Of a stretch of DNA of 64,000 bases, positions 42,129 through 50,754 are shown piece after piece (the first letter of the stretch is position 1; each line of letters starts with the position of its first letter). The translations under genes and the position numbers were made by a program. The DNA comes from Zoogloea sp041908905. GTDB lineage: Bacteria; Pseudomonadota; Gammaproteobacteria; Burkholderiales; Rhodocyclaceae. The notes under the pieces are model-generated. The model saw nothing but the letters and a program-made list of their open reading frames with translations. It did no database searches and had not been told where the DNA came from. The stretch covers positions 40,531 to 104,530 of the forward strand of contig NZ_JAYREK010000011.1 of the NCBI RefSeq assembly GCF_041908905.1. The letters run 5' to 3'.

Positions 42129-43535
42129 ATGCCCATTACAAACAAGCCCTCCCGTCGCCGCCTGCTGCTGCTGGCTGGTGCCGCCCTCGGCACCGGCATG
42201 CTGGGCGGCCTCGGCCGCCTCGCCCTCGCCGACTCCGATGATGACGACAGCGACGACCACTACGAAGAAAGCGCCAACACCAGCTTCGCCCCGGCCTACA
42301 CCGGCCTGAACGCCCGCATCGTGGTGGTGGGCGGCGGCATGGCCGGCGCCACGGCCGCCAAGTACCTGCGCCTGTGGGGCGGTACCGGCCTGCAGATCAC
42401 CCTCGTCGAGCCGGCGGCCCGCTACACCTCCAACATCATGAGCAACCTGGTGCTCAACGGCAGCCGCAACATCGCCACCCTCAGCTACGGCTACGACAGC
42501 CTGGCCGCCAAGTACGGCGTCGGCATCAAGGTGGCCCGGGTCGTCGCCATCGACGCCGCCGCGCGCACCGTGGCCCTCTCCGACGGCAGCAGCCTGCCCT
42601 ACGACCGGCTGATCCTCGCGCCGGGGGTCGAGTTCACCGACGCCTACGGCCTCACCCAGGCCGACTACGCCGAGCGCACTCCCCACGCCTGGCAGGCCGG
42701 CCCCCAGACCACGCTGCTGGCCACCCAGCTCGCCGGGATGCAGAACGGCACCTTCGTGATGACCATCCCGAAGGCACCCTACCGCTGCCCGCCGGGGCCC
42801 TACGAGCGCGCCTGCCTGGTCGCCGACTACCTCAAGACCTACCGGGGCGCCGCCTCGCGGGTCGTCGTGCTGGACGAGAACGCCGCCATCCAGGCCGAGC
42901 GGGAGACCTTCGAGCACGCCTTCGGCGTCACCCACGCCGGGGTCATCCGCTACGAGGCCGGCGTGACGGGCATCCGGATCGACCCGCAGACCCGGCGTGT
43001 CAGCTACCTCGACGCGGTGGGCAACCCGCAGGTGATCGACGCCCAGGTGGTGAGTCCGATCCCGCCGCACCGGGCCACGGGTTCGGGCGCCGGCGGCTGG
43101 CTCGCCGCGGCCGGGCTCAACAACAGCGCCGACGGGCGCTGGTGCGGGGTGGATGTGCTGAGCTACGAATCCACCGCCCAGGCCGGCATCCACGTCATCG
43201 GCGACGCCGCCAGCTGCGGCCTGCCCAAGGCCGGCCACGTGGCCAATCAGGAGGCCAAGATCTGCGCCGACGCCATCATCCGGCTGCTCGCCGGCCAGCA
43301 GCCCGACCCGGCGCCGGTCGCCAACTCGGCCTGCTATTCGCCGATCACCGCCGGCACCGCCTCCTGGCTGACCGCGGTGTACCAGTACGACAGCGCCAGC
43401 CGCAGGATGGTGCTGGCGGCCAACGGCGGCAACACGGCGGGCGCCACGGCCATCGAATCGGCTACGGTGAGCAGCGGCAACTTCCGCCAGATGACCACCT
43501 GGTTCAACACGCTGATGGGCGACAGCTTCGGCTGA
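42129..43535 (+). CDS. FccB-like flavoprotein (flavocytochrome c sulfide dehydrogenase family)
   Basis: A 468-residue protein with a Tat signal (SRRRLLLLAGAALG) then an acidic stretch, and a two-Rossmann pyridine-nucleotide-disulfide fold. Motifs are VVVGGGMAGATAAKYLRL (FAD binding), RYTSNIMSNLVLNG, PYRCPPGPYERA, HVIGDAASCGLPKAGH and ANSACYSP. C220 and C402 correspond to the FccB redox disulfide, but Ser101 sits where the Cys of YTC carries covalent FAD in Allochromatium FccB. It probably oxidises sulfide to sulfane sulfur in the periplasm with non-covalent FAD, passing electrons to the lipid-anchored cytochrome encoded just upstream. The fold and disulfide are strong; the sulfide substrate is inferred. 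Confidence 0.88.
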   Translation: MPITNKPSRRRLLLLAGAALGTGMLGGLGRLALADSDDDDSDDHYEESANTSFAPAYTGLNARIVVVGGGMAGATAAKYLRLWGGTGLQITLVEPAARYTSNIMSNLVLNGSRNIATLSYGYDSLAAKYGVGIKVARVVAIDAAARTVALSDGSSLPYDRLILAPGVEFTDAYGLTQADYAERTPHAWQAGPQTTLLATQLAGMQNGTFVMTIPKAPYRCPPGPYERACLVADYLKTYRGAASRVVVLDENAAIQAERETFEHAFGVTHAGVIRYEAGVTGIRIDPQTRRVSYLDAVGNPQVIDAQVVSPIPPHRATGSGAGGWLAAAGLNNSADGRWCGVDVLSYESTAQAGIHVIGDAASCGLPKAGHVANQEAKICADAIIRLLAGQQPDPAPVANSACYSPITAGTASWLTAVYQYDSASRRMVLAANGGNTAGATAIESATVSSGNFRQMTTWFNTLMGDSFG

Positions 43536-43733
43536 TCCGGCGGGGCTGCCCATGCCGCTGCCGCCCGCGCCCGACGGCCTGGGCGGTCGCGCCGTTGCCG
43601 TGTCCGTGGCCCGGCCGGGTCATGCGATACGGCAATCCCGGCGGGCGGGTGTTTCAGCTTCCATTCATCTGGAATCCGCGAGAATCCTTCCGGCGTCTCG
43701 GTGAGATGCACCAACCCGACCCTGGAGATTCCC

Positions 43734-43991
43734 ATGAAAAACCTGTCTGCCCTCTTCGTCACCACCCTCGTCGCCGGCGCCGCCGTGGCGGGCCCCACCT
43801 GCACCGTGCCCCAGGAAAAGTGGATCAAGGAGGCTGACTTCAAGGCCCGGCTCGAAGCCCAGGGCTACCGGATCAAGACCTTCAAGGTCAGCCGGGGCCA
43901 GTGCTACGAGATCTACGGCTTCGACAAGAACGGCAGGAAGGTCGAGATCTACTTCGACCCCCAGACCGGCGCCGTGATCGAGTCCAGGTAA
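43734..43991 (+). CDS. Small exported PepSY-domain protein
   Basis: An 85-residue protein starting at the ATG at 43734 (TGGAG nearby). A signal peptide (LFVTTLVAGAAVAG) is followed by one PepSY fold: DFKARLEAQGYRIKTFKVSRGQCYEIYGFDKNGRKVEIYFDPQTGAVIES. Two Cys (in CTVP and GQCYE) could pair. PepSY domains are thought to bind or inhibit peptidases or to sense ligands. Proteins like this frequently accompany cytochrome b561 and two-component genes, as here. It lies 38 bases before the cytochrome b gene. Confidence 0.85.
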   Translation: MKNLSALFVTTLVAGAAVAGPTCTVPQEKWIKEADFKARLEAQGYRIKTFKVSRGQCYEIYGFDKNGRKVEIYFDPQTGAVIESR

Positions 43992-44028
43992 CAAAACCCC
44001 TGCCGGCTCTCCCCGCGAGACAATCACC

Positions 44029-44568
44029 ATGACCCAGCCCCTGTCCGACCCGCCCGTCTACGTGTGGGACCCCTTCGTGCGGGTCTTCCACTGGAGCCTG
44101 GTGGCCTGCGTCCTCCTCAACTTCGTCGTCGAGGAGGGCGAGACCCTGCACCAGGCGATCGGTTACGCCGCCAGCGCGCTGGTCGTGCTGCGCGTCCTGT
44201 GGGGTTTCATCGGCACCCGCCACGCGCGGTTTGCGGACTTCTTCCCGACCCCGGAGCGGGTCCGGCGGCACGTGTCGGGGCTGCTGGCCGGTACCGCCCC
44301 GCACTACGTGGGCCATAATCCCCTCGGGGCGCTGATGATGCTCAGCCTGATGGCCCTTGTGCTGGCCCTCGGCCTCACGGGCTACCTGCAGACCACCGAC
44401 AGCTTCTGGGGCGAGGAGTGGCTCGAGGAGCTGCACGAAGGCCTCGCCTTCACCCTGCTCTGGCTGGCAGGATTGCACGGCGCCGCGGCCGTCGTCCTCG
44501 GCCGCCTCGAACACACCAACCTGGTCGGCGCGATGATCACCGGCATCAAGACGCGCCGCAAACCCTGA
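44029..44568 (+). CDS. Cytochrome b561-type membrane protein
   Basis: A 179-residue integral membrane protein with four hydrophobic helices and conserved His in VRVFHWSLVAC, LHQAIGYAAS, LEELHEGLAFTLL and LAGLHGAAAVVLG. The four His could hold two haem b groups. The fold is that of the diheme cytochrome b/b6 (Ni-hydrogenase-I/b561-like) family, which passes electrons between quinone and periplasmic cytochromes. It lies between two PepSY genes, so a redox role connected with the neighbouring haem proteins is plausible. Confidence 0.87.
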   Translation: MTQPLSDPPVYVWDPFVRVFHWSLVACVLLNFVVEEGETLHQAIGYAASALVVLRVLWGFIGTRHARFADFFPTPERVRRHVSGLLAGTAPHYVGHNPLGALMMLSLMALVLALGLTGYLQTTDSFWGEEWLEELHEGLAFTLLWLAGLHGAAAVVLGRLEHTNLVGAMITGIKTRRKP

Positions 44569-44618
44569 GCGGCGGGCCGGCATCCGCCCAGAACCCGGAT
44601 CCTGCGAGGAGTCACCCC

Positions 44619-44924
44619 ATGAAATCCCTCCTTCACCTGTTCATCGTCGGCGGGCTGGCCTGCGCCGCGTCGCTGGCCGTGGCCGGCGAGCGGCCGCGGG
44701 TCGAGGAGGTCCGCCAGCTGCGCGACGCGGGCAAGATCCTGCCGGCCGAGGAGATCCTGGTGCGCAGCCGCAAGGTGCAGCCGGGCCAGGTGGTCGGCCT
44801 CGAGCTGGAGCGCGAAGGCGGGCGGCTGATCTACGAGGTCAAGCTGATCGACAACGCCAACCGCTTCCACCAGCTCGAGTTTGACGCGGCCACCGGCGCC
44901 CTGCTGCGCCACTGGGGCAAGTGA
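44619..44924 (+). CDS. Exported PepSY-domain protein
   Basis: A 101-residue protein with a signal peptide (FIVGGLACAASLAVAGE) and one PepSY-like domain (EEVRQLRDAGKILPAEEILV; LEREGGRLIYEVKLIDNANRFHQLEFDAATGALL). It ends three bases before the response-regulator start. In other bacteria this kind of PepSY protein is encoded with a two-component system, so it could modulate the kinase's periplasmic sensing; that is an inference. Confidence 0.85.
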   Translation: MKSLLHLFIVGGLACAASLAVAGERPRVEEVRQLRDAGKILPAEEILVRSRKVQPGQVVGLELEREGGRLIYEVKLIDNANRFHQLEFDAATGALLRHWGK

Positions 44925-44927
44925 GCC

Positions 44928-45593
44928 ATGCGCCTGCTGATCGTTGAGGACGACGCCGCCCTCGGGCCGGGCCTGCGCAGCCAGCTGGCGGGCCGCGGCT
45001 ACGCCGTCGACCTGGCCACCAACGGCATCGATGGCGCCCACCTGGGGGCCACCGAGCCCTACGACGCGGTGATCCTCGACCTCGGCCTGCCCGGCAAGCC
45101 GGGGCTCGCGGTGCTCAAGGACTGGCGGGCGGCGGGCAACCGGGTGCCGGTGCTGGTCCTGACCGCCCGCGACGGCTGGGCCGAGCGGGTCGAGGGCCTG
45201 CAGGCCGGCGCCGACGACTACCTCGGCAAGCCCTTCCACATCGAGGAGCTGGCGGCCCGCATCCAGGCCCTGCTGCGCCGCGCCGCGCCGGCCCAGGCCC
45301 CCCAGCTGCAGGTCGGCAAATGGCGCCTCGACGAGGCCCGCCAGCGCCTGGTGGACGCCGACGGCGCCGAGCTGGCCCTCACCGCCACCGAGTTCCGTCT
45401 GCTGCGCTACTTCATGCGCCACCCCGACGTGGTGCTCTCCAAGAGCCGCCTGGCCGAGCACGTCTATGATTTCGACGCCGAACGCGACAGCAACGTGATC
45501 GAGGTTTACGTCTGCCGGCTGCGCATCCTGCTCGGCAACGAGCGCATCGAGACCCGCCGCGGCCAGGGCTACCTGTTCCGGAGCCAGCCTTGA
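44928..45593 (+). CDS. OmpR-family response regulator
   Basis: A 221-residue regulator. The receiver domain (1-115) has acidic residues E7, D8 and D9, phospho-acceptor Asp51 (VILDLGLPG), and the conserved Thr/Lys pair in LVLTARDGW and YLGKPFHIEEL. The DNA-binding winged-helix domain occupies about 125-221 (LTATEFRLLRYFMRHPDVVLSKSRLAEHVYDFDAERDSNVIEVYVCRLR). It is PhoP/QseB-like. Overlap with the next gene couples it to its kinase. The targets are not known; the adjacent PepSY-cytochrome genes are candidates. Confidence 0.94.
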   Translation: MRLLIVEDDAALGPGLRSQLAGRGYAVDLATNGIDGAHLGATEPYDAVILDLGLPGKPGLAVLKDWRAAGNRVPVLVLTARDGWAERVEGLQAGADDYLGKPFHIEELAARIQALLRRAAPAQAPQLQVGKWRLDEARQRLVDADGAELALTATEFRLLRYFMRHPDVVLSKSRLAEHVYDFDAERDSNVIEVYVCRLRILLGNERIETRRGQGYLFRSQP

Positions 45594-47056
45594 GCGCGCC
45601 CAGGGCGGGGCGCCGCCCGGCCCGCCCCCCGTGGGTGTCGAGAAAACTCGGGGCGGCCCTGCGTTTCCTCGAGCGCGCCGGCCTCTTGCCCATGAACTCC
45701 CTGCGCCGCCGGCTCTCGGTCACCCTGGCGCTGGTGCTGCTCGCTGCCGGTGCGCTGCTGGCGGCGAGCCTGCAGGACTTTCCGCGCCGGCTGGTGGAGG
45801 ACTACGTGCTGTCGCGCCTCCACCACGACGCCGACCTGCTCTACGTGCGCCTCATCGACGCCGCCGCCGCCGCGCCGGGCCAGCCCATCGACCCGGCCCG
45901 GATGGGCGGCGTCGGGCCGGTGTATGAGCTGCCCCTGTCCGGGCATTACTTCGTGATCAGGCGGGGCGGGCAGATCATCCGCTCCCGCTCCCTGTGGGAC
46001 GAGGACATCCCGATCCCCGAACTCGGCAAGGCCGTCGAACTCGTGCAGCGCGGGCAGGGCCCGGCCGGCCAGGCGCTGCTGATCTTCGCCTCGCAGTTTC
46101 CCGGGGTCGGCGGCGCGCTGCCGGTGACGCTGGTGGTGGCCGAGGACGTCACCTCCATCGACGCAGCCATCGCCGACTTCCGCCTCAAGACCTTCATCGC
46201 CCTGGCCCTGGCACTGGGGCTGCTGCTGATCCTGCAGCGGCGGGTGCTGGTGCAGGGCCTGGCGCCCCTCGACGAGGCGGTGGCGGCCTGCCGCCGGCTG
46301 GAGCAGGGCGAGGCCACCGCCATCGACGCCACCGCGCCGGCCGAGGTCCAGCCCATGCTCGACGCGGTGAGTCGGCTCGCCCACCACCACACCCAGCGCA
46401 TCACGCGCATCCGCCACGCGGTGGGCAGCCTGTCCCATGCCCTCAAGACCCCGCTGGCGGTGCTCAGCCAGGCCGCCGACGAACTCGCCGGCTGCGACCC
46501 GGCGCTGGCCGCCCTGCTGCACCGCCAGCTCGAGGCCATGCGCGGCACCGTGGAGCGGGAGCTGCACCGCGCCCGCCTGTCGGGCGGCGGCCCGGTCGGC
46601 GCGAGCTTCGACGTGCGCAGCCAGCTGGCCGGGCTGATCGACGTGCTGCAGCGCCTGCACGCGGGGCGCGCCATCGCCATCGAGCTGGACGCCCCGGAAG
46701 CCGGCCTGCCGGTGGACCGGGAGGACATGCTCGAACTCTTCGGCAACCTGCTCGACAACGCCTGCAAGTGGGCCAGCGCCCGCGTGCGGGTGTGCGTCGC
46801 GCCGGGCGGAGCCGACGGGCGGCTGGCCTTCTGCGTCGAGGACGACGGCCCGGGCGTGCCCGACGCCCTGCTCGGCCAGCTCGGCCAGGCCGGCGTGCGC
46901 AGCGACGAGAGCCGCCCCGGCCACGGGCTGGGCCTGGCGATCGTCAGCGACATCGTGGCCCAGTACGGCGGCACCCTCCGCTTCGGCCGCTCGGCCGACC
47001 TGGGAGGTCTGCGCGTGGAGGTCAGCCTGCCGCTGGCAGGCGGCGGGGCGGGGTAA
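45590..47056 (+). CDS. Membrane sensor histidine kinase (PhoQ/QseC-like)
   Basis: A protein of 488 residues if the TTG at 45590 is used; GGAG lies eight bases upstream and the overlap with the regulator's stop (TTGA) suggests coupling. An internal ATG at 45692 (454 residues, NSLRRRLSVTLALVLLAAGALL) is an alternative with a clean first membrane helix. A periplasmic sensor loop lies between helices near residues 42-60 and 203-222. The cytoplasmic part shows VGSLSHALKTPLAVL (phospho-acceptor His), NLLDNACKWA (N box), EDDGPGVPDALL (G1) and GHGLGLAIV (G2). It pairs with the regulator upstream. Confidence 0.93.
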   Translation: MSAPRAGRRPARPPWVSRKLGAALRFLERAGLLPMNSLRRRLSVTLALVLLAAGALLAASLQDFPRRLVEDYVLSRLHHDADLLYVRLIDAAAAAPGQPIDPARMGGVGPVYELPLSGHYFVIRRGGQIIRSRSLWDEDIPIPELGKAVELVQRGQGPAGQALLIFASQFPGVGGALPVTLVVAEDVTSIDAAIADFRLKTFIALALALGLLLILQRRVLVQGLAPLDEAVAACRRLEQGEATAIDATAPAEVQPMLDAVSRLAHHHTQRITRIRHAVGSLSHALKTPLAVLSQAADELAGCDPALAALLHRQLEAMRGTVERELHRARLSGGGPVGASFDVRSQLAGLIDVLQRLHAGRAIAIELDAPEAGLPVDREDMLELFGNLLDNACKWASARVRVCVAPGGADGRLAFCVEDDGPGVPDALLGQLGQAGVRSDESRPGHGLGLAIVSDIVAQYGGTLRFGRSADLGGLRVEVSLPLAGGGAG

Positions 47057-47180
47057 GGGGGGGGCCGGCTTTGCCGTTCCGTCCCGATCGTGCCGGTCAC
47101 GGCGCATGAAGACCTACGCTACGCCCGGTCCATCAAGGGCGGCCGCCCGTGGCCATTTGCGGCGGAGCAAGCGACAACCC

Positions 47181-47208
47181 TTGACGCACATCCGTGCTCC
47201 AATACCCT
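47181..47208 (+). promoter_or_regulatory. Probable promoter of recCBD
   Basis: TTGACG and TACCCT are separated by 16 bases, 43 bases before the preferred recC start. The -35 matches the sigma70 consensus in five positions; the -10 is weak. Because it overlaps a possible GTG start at 47194, it argues for the later start. Confidence 0.45.
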
Positions 47209-47250
47209 CCACACTTCGATCGACCGTTTCCTCCGCCCCAGGAGCCCGCC

Positions 47251-50200
47251 TTGACCCCGACCCCCCTGCCTCCCGGCCTGATGCTCGTCCATGGCAACCA
47301 TCCGGAATCCCTGCGTGACCTGCTGGTGACGTGGGTGCGGCGTTACCCGCTGGCGCCGCTCGAAACCGAGACCCTGCTGGTGCACAGCAACGGCGTGGCC
47401 CAGTGGCTGCGCCTGGCGCTGGCCGAGGACATGGACGACGGGGCGGGGGGCGGCTGCGGGATCGCGGCCGGGCTCGACATGTCGCTGCCCTCGCGCTTTT
47501 TGTGGCAGGCCTACCGGGCCGTGCTGGGGCGGGACGGGGTGCCCGAGGTGTCGCCCTTCGACAAGCCGCTGCTGCTGTGGCGCCTGATGCGCCTGCTGCC
47601 CGACGTGATGGCCGAGCCGGCCTACGCGCCGCTGCGTCGCTTCCTGGCGCGGGACGCCGACCTGCGCAAGCGCTTCCAGCTCGCCGAGCGGCTGGCCGAC
47701 CTGTTCGACCAGTACCAGGTGTATCGCGCCGACTGGCTGGCCGCCTGGGCGGCGGGCGACGACGTGCTGATCAAGGCCAGTGGCGAGCGCCGCCCCCTGT
47801 CCGACGAGCAGCGCTGGCAGGCCTGCCTGTGGCGCGCGCTGCTGGCCGACGTGGCGGCGGCGTGCGGCGGCGAGCTGGCCGGCCAGGGCCGGGCGGCGGT
47901 GCACGAGGCCTTCCTGCGCCGGGTCGACGCGTGGCCCGAGGGCAGCGAGCGGCCCGCCGGCCTGCCGCGCCGGGTCATCGTCTTCGGCATCTCGTCGATG
48001 CCGCGCCAGTCGTTGGAGGTGCTGGCCGCGCTGGCCCGGTGGACCCAGGTGCTGATGTGCGTCCACAACCCCTGCGAGCACTACTGGGCCGACATCGTCG
48101 CCGACAAGGAGCTGCTCCGCGCCACCCACTCGCGCCAGCAGCGCCGGGGCGGGGTGGCCACCGAGATCGCCGACGAGAACCTGCACCTCTTCGCCCACCC
48201 GCTGCTGGCCGCCTGGGGCAAGCAGGGGCGCGACTTCATCGGCCTGCTCGACGAGCACGACAGCGACACCGCCCGCGCCGGCTACCTGCAGCATTTTGTG
48301 GACATCCGCCAGCGCATCGACCTGTTCGTGCCCCATGGTGACAAGACCCTGCTCAACCAGCTGCAGGACGACATCCGCGACCTGCGCCCGCTCAGCCAGA
48401 CCCGCGACGCATGGCCGCCGGTGGCCCCCGGCGACGACTCGATCCGCCTGCACATCGCCCACAGCGCCCAGCGCGAGGTCGAGGTGCTGCACGACCAGCT
48501 GCTGGCCGCCTTCAACGCCGACCCGACACTGCGCCCCCGCGACGTGATCGTGATGGTGCCGGACATCGACGCCTACGCGCCGCACATCCAGGCGGTGTTC
48601 GGCCTGGTGGACAGCCGCGACCCGCGCTTCATCCCGTTCAGCATCGCCGACCAGGGGCTGCGCCACCACGACCCGCTGGTGGGCGCCCTCGGCAAGCTGC
48701 TCGACCTGCCCAACGGGCGGGTGGCGGTCAGCGACGTGCTCGACCTGCTCGAGGTGCCGGCCCTGCGCAGCCGCTTCGGCATCGCCGAAGACGCGCTGCC
48801 CCTGCTGCAGCGCTGGATCCACGGCGCCAGGGTGCGCTGGGGCCTGCACGCCGCGCACCGCCAGAGCCTCGGCCTGCCCGACGCCCCCGAGGGCAACACC
48901 TGGCTGTTCGGCCTGCGCCGCATGCTGCTCGGCTACGCGGTGGGCGCCACCGGCGGCGCCTGGCACGACATCGAGCCCTTCGACGAAATCGGCGGCCTCG
49001 ACGCCGCGCTGCTCGGCCCGCTGGTGCAGCTGCTGGAGCGGCTTGACGCCACCTGGCGGGCCTTCTCCACCGACGCCACCCCGGCCGACTGGAGCGCCCG
49101 CCTGCGCCGGCTGATGGCCGACTTCTTCGCCCCCGACGACAGCGCCGACGCCTTTACCCTGCAGCGCCTCGACCAGGCCCTGGTGCGCTGGCAGGAGGCC
49201 TGCGCCGCCGCCGGCCTCGACAGCCCGCTGCCGCTGGCGGTGGTGGGCGAGCACTGGCTGGCCCAGCTCGACGACAGCGGCCTGTCGCAGCGCTTCTTCG
49301 CCGGCACGGTGACCTTCGCCACGCTGATGCCGATGCGCGCCATTCCCTTCCGCCACGTCTGCCTGCTCGGCCTCAACGACGGCGACTACCCGCGCACCCG
49401 GGTGCCGATGGACTTCGACCTGATGGGCCAGGACTACCGCCCCGGCGACCGCTCCCGCCGCGAGGACGACCGCTACCTCTTTCTCGAAGCCCTGCTGTCG
49501 GCCCGCGAGAAGCTGCTGATCTCGTGGGTCGGGCGCAGCATCAACGACAACACCGTGCGGCCGCCCTCGGTGCTGGTCGGCCAGCTATGCGACCACCTGG
49601 CCGCCGGCTGGCGGCTGGCCGGGCATGAGGAGGATGGGGCGGAGGAGGGCGCGCTGCTCCGCGCGCTGACCGTCGAGCACCGCCTGCAGCCCTTCAACCC
49701 CGACTACTTCCCCGCCGCCGGGGCTGCCAGCCCGCTGTTCACCTACGCCCACGAGTGGCGCATCGCCGACGACCGCCCCGCCGGCGGCCCGCCCCAGCTG
49801 GCCCCGCCGGGCCGCGCCGAGCCCCTGCGCATCGCCGAGCTGGCGGCTTTCCTGCGCGACCCGGTGAAGGCCTTCTTCCGCCAGCGCCTGCACGTGGATT
49901 TCGATATCGACGATCCGACCAGCGAAGACCACGAGCCCTTCGACCTCGACGGCCTGCAGATGTGGGGCCTGTGGAACGAGCTCATCACCCGCCAGGCCGA
50001 GGCGCTCCACGCCGGCCTGCCGCGGGAGGAGGCCCTCGCTGCGGGGCTGGCGCGCATCCAGCGCCGCGGCGAGCTGGCCGCCCGGGCCTTTGCCGACGTG
50101 ATGCGCGACGACCTCGCCGCGCCGATGGCCGACATGTTCGAGCGCTACGCCAGGGGCCTCGCCGAATGGCCCCACGAGGCGCCCCACGACGAGCCGGTGA

Positions 50201-50754
50201 GCCACACCCACGCGGCCAGCGGCCTCTCCATCGACGACTGGCTGCGCGACATCCGCCTCGACCAGGACGAGCGACGCGGCCGCGTGGTGCTGGAGCCCAG
50301 CGACGCCGTGAAGAAGGGCAAATACCAGCGCCACAGCCTCGTCAAGCACTGGCTCACGCACCTCGCCGGCCACCTGGGCGGCCAGCCGCTCACCACGCTG
50401 ATCGTCAGCAAGGCCGGCAACGTGCGCTTCGAGCCCCTCGAGCCCGACGCGGCGCGGGCCCAGGTAGACACCCTGCTGGTCACCTGGCAGGACGGCATGG
50501 CCCGCCCGCTGCCGCTGGCGATCAAGACCGCCTTCGCGTGGCTCGACGGCTCGACCAGCGCCCGCTCCATCTACGAGGGGGGCTACCAGCTCACCGGCGA
50601 GGTCGAGGTCAGCCCCTACCTGCGCCGTGCCTGGCCCAGCTTCGACGCGCTCGCCGCCAGCGGCGAGTTTGCCCGCCTCGCCGAGACCCTGCTGCGCCCG
50701 CTGTTCACCGCCACCTTCGTCAAATCCGCGGCCCCCGCCGGAGACCAGGCATGA
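47251..50754 (+). CDS. recC: Exodeoxyribonuclease V subunit gamma
   Basis: A 1167-residue RecC if the TTG at 47251 is used, which has AGGAG seven bases upstream; an ATG at 47281 also fits the family start (MLVHGN...ESL). The inactive SF1 helicase-like domain (HSNGVAQWLRLALAE; GIAAGLDMSLPSRFLW) and the C-terminal nuclease-like region are recognisable; MPMRAIPFRHVCLLGLNDGDYPR is a family hallmark. RecC recognises Chi and splits the DNA strands in RecBCD. Its stop overlaps recB's ATG (ATGA). Slightly longer than E. coli RecC (about 1120). Confidence 0.95.
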   Translation: MTPTPLPPGLMLVHGNHPESLRDLLVTWVRRYPLAPLETETLLVHSNGVAQWLRLALAEDMDDGAGGGCGIAAGLDMSLPSRFLWQAYRAVLGRDGVPEVSPFDKPLLLWRLMRLLPDVMAEPAYAPLRRFLARDADLRKRFQLAERLADLFDQYQVYRADWLAAWAAGDDVLIKASGERRPLSDEQRWQACLWRALLADVAAACGGELAGQGRAAVHEAFLRRVDAWPEGSERPAGLPRRVIVFGISSMPRQSLEVLAALARWTQVLMCVHNPCEHYWADIVADKELLRATHSRQQRRGGVATEIADENLHLFAHPLLAAWGKQGRDFIGLLDEHDSDTARAGYLQHFVDIRQRIDLFVPHGDKTLLNQLQDDIRDLRPLSQTRDAWPPVAPGDDSIRLHIAHSAQREVEVLHDQLLAAFNADPTLRPRDVIVMVPDIDAYAPHIQAVFGLVDSRDPRFIPFSIADQGLRHHDPLVGALGKLLDLPNGRVAVSDVLDLLEVPALRSRFGIAEDALPLLQRWIHGARVRWGLHAAHRQSLGLPDAPEGNTWLFGLRRMLLGYAVGATGGAWHDIEPFDEIGGLDAALLGPLVQLLERLDATWRAFSTDATPADWSARLRRLMADFFAPDDSADAFTLQRLDQALVRWQEACAAAGLDSPLPLAVVGEHWLAQLDDSGLSQRFFAGTVTFATLMPMRAIPFRHVCLLGLNDGDYPRTRVPMDFDLMGQDYRPGDRSRREDDRYLFLEALLSAREKLLISWVGRSINDNTVRPPSVLVGQLCDHLAAGWRLAGHEEDGAEEGALLRALTVEHRLQPFNPDYFPAAGAASPLFTYAHEWRIADDRPAGGPPQLAPPGRAEPLRIAELAAFLRDPVKAFFRQRLHVDFDIDDPTSEDHEPFDLDGLQMWGLWNELITRQAEALHAGLPREEALAAGLARIQRRGELAARAFADVMRDDLAAPMADMFERYARGLAEWPHEAPHDEPVSHTHAASGLSIDDWLRDIRLDQDERRGRVVLEPSDAVKKGKYQRHSLVKHWLTHLAGHLGGQPLTTLIVSKAGNVRFEPLEPDAARAQVDTLLVTWQDGMARPLPLAIKTAFAWLDGSTSARSIYEGGYQLTGEVEVSPYLRRAWPSFDALAASGEFARLAETLLRPLFTATFVKSAAPAGDQA

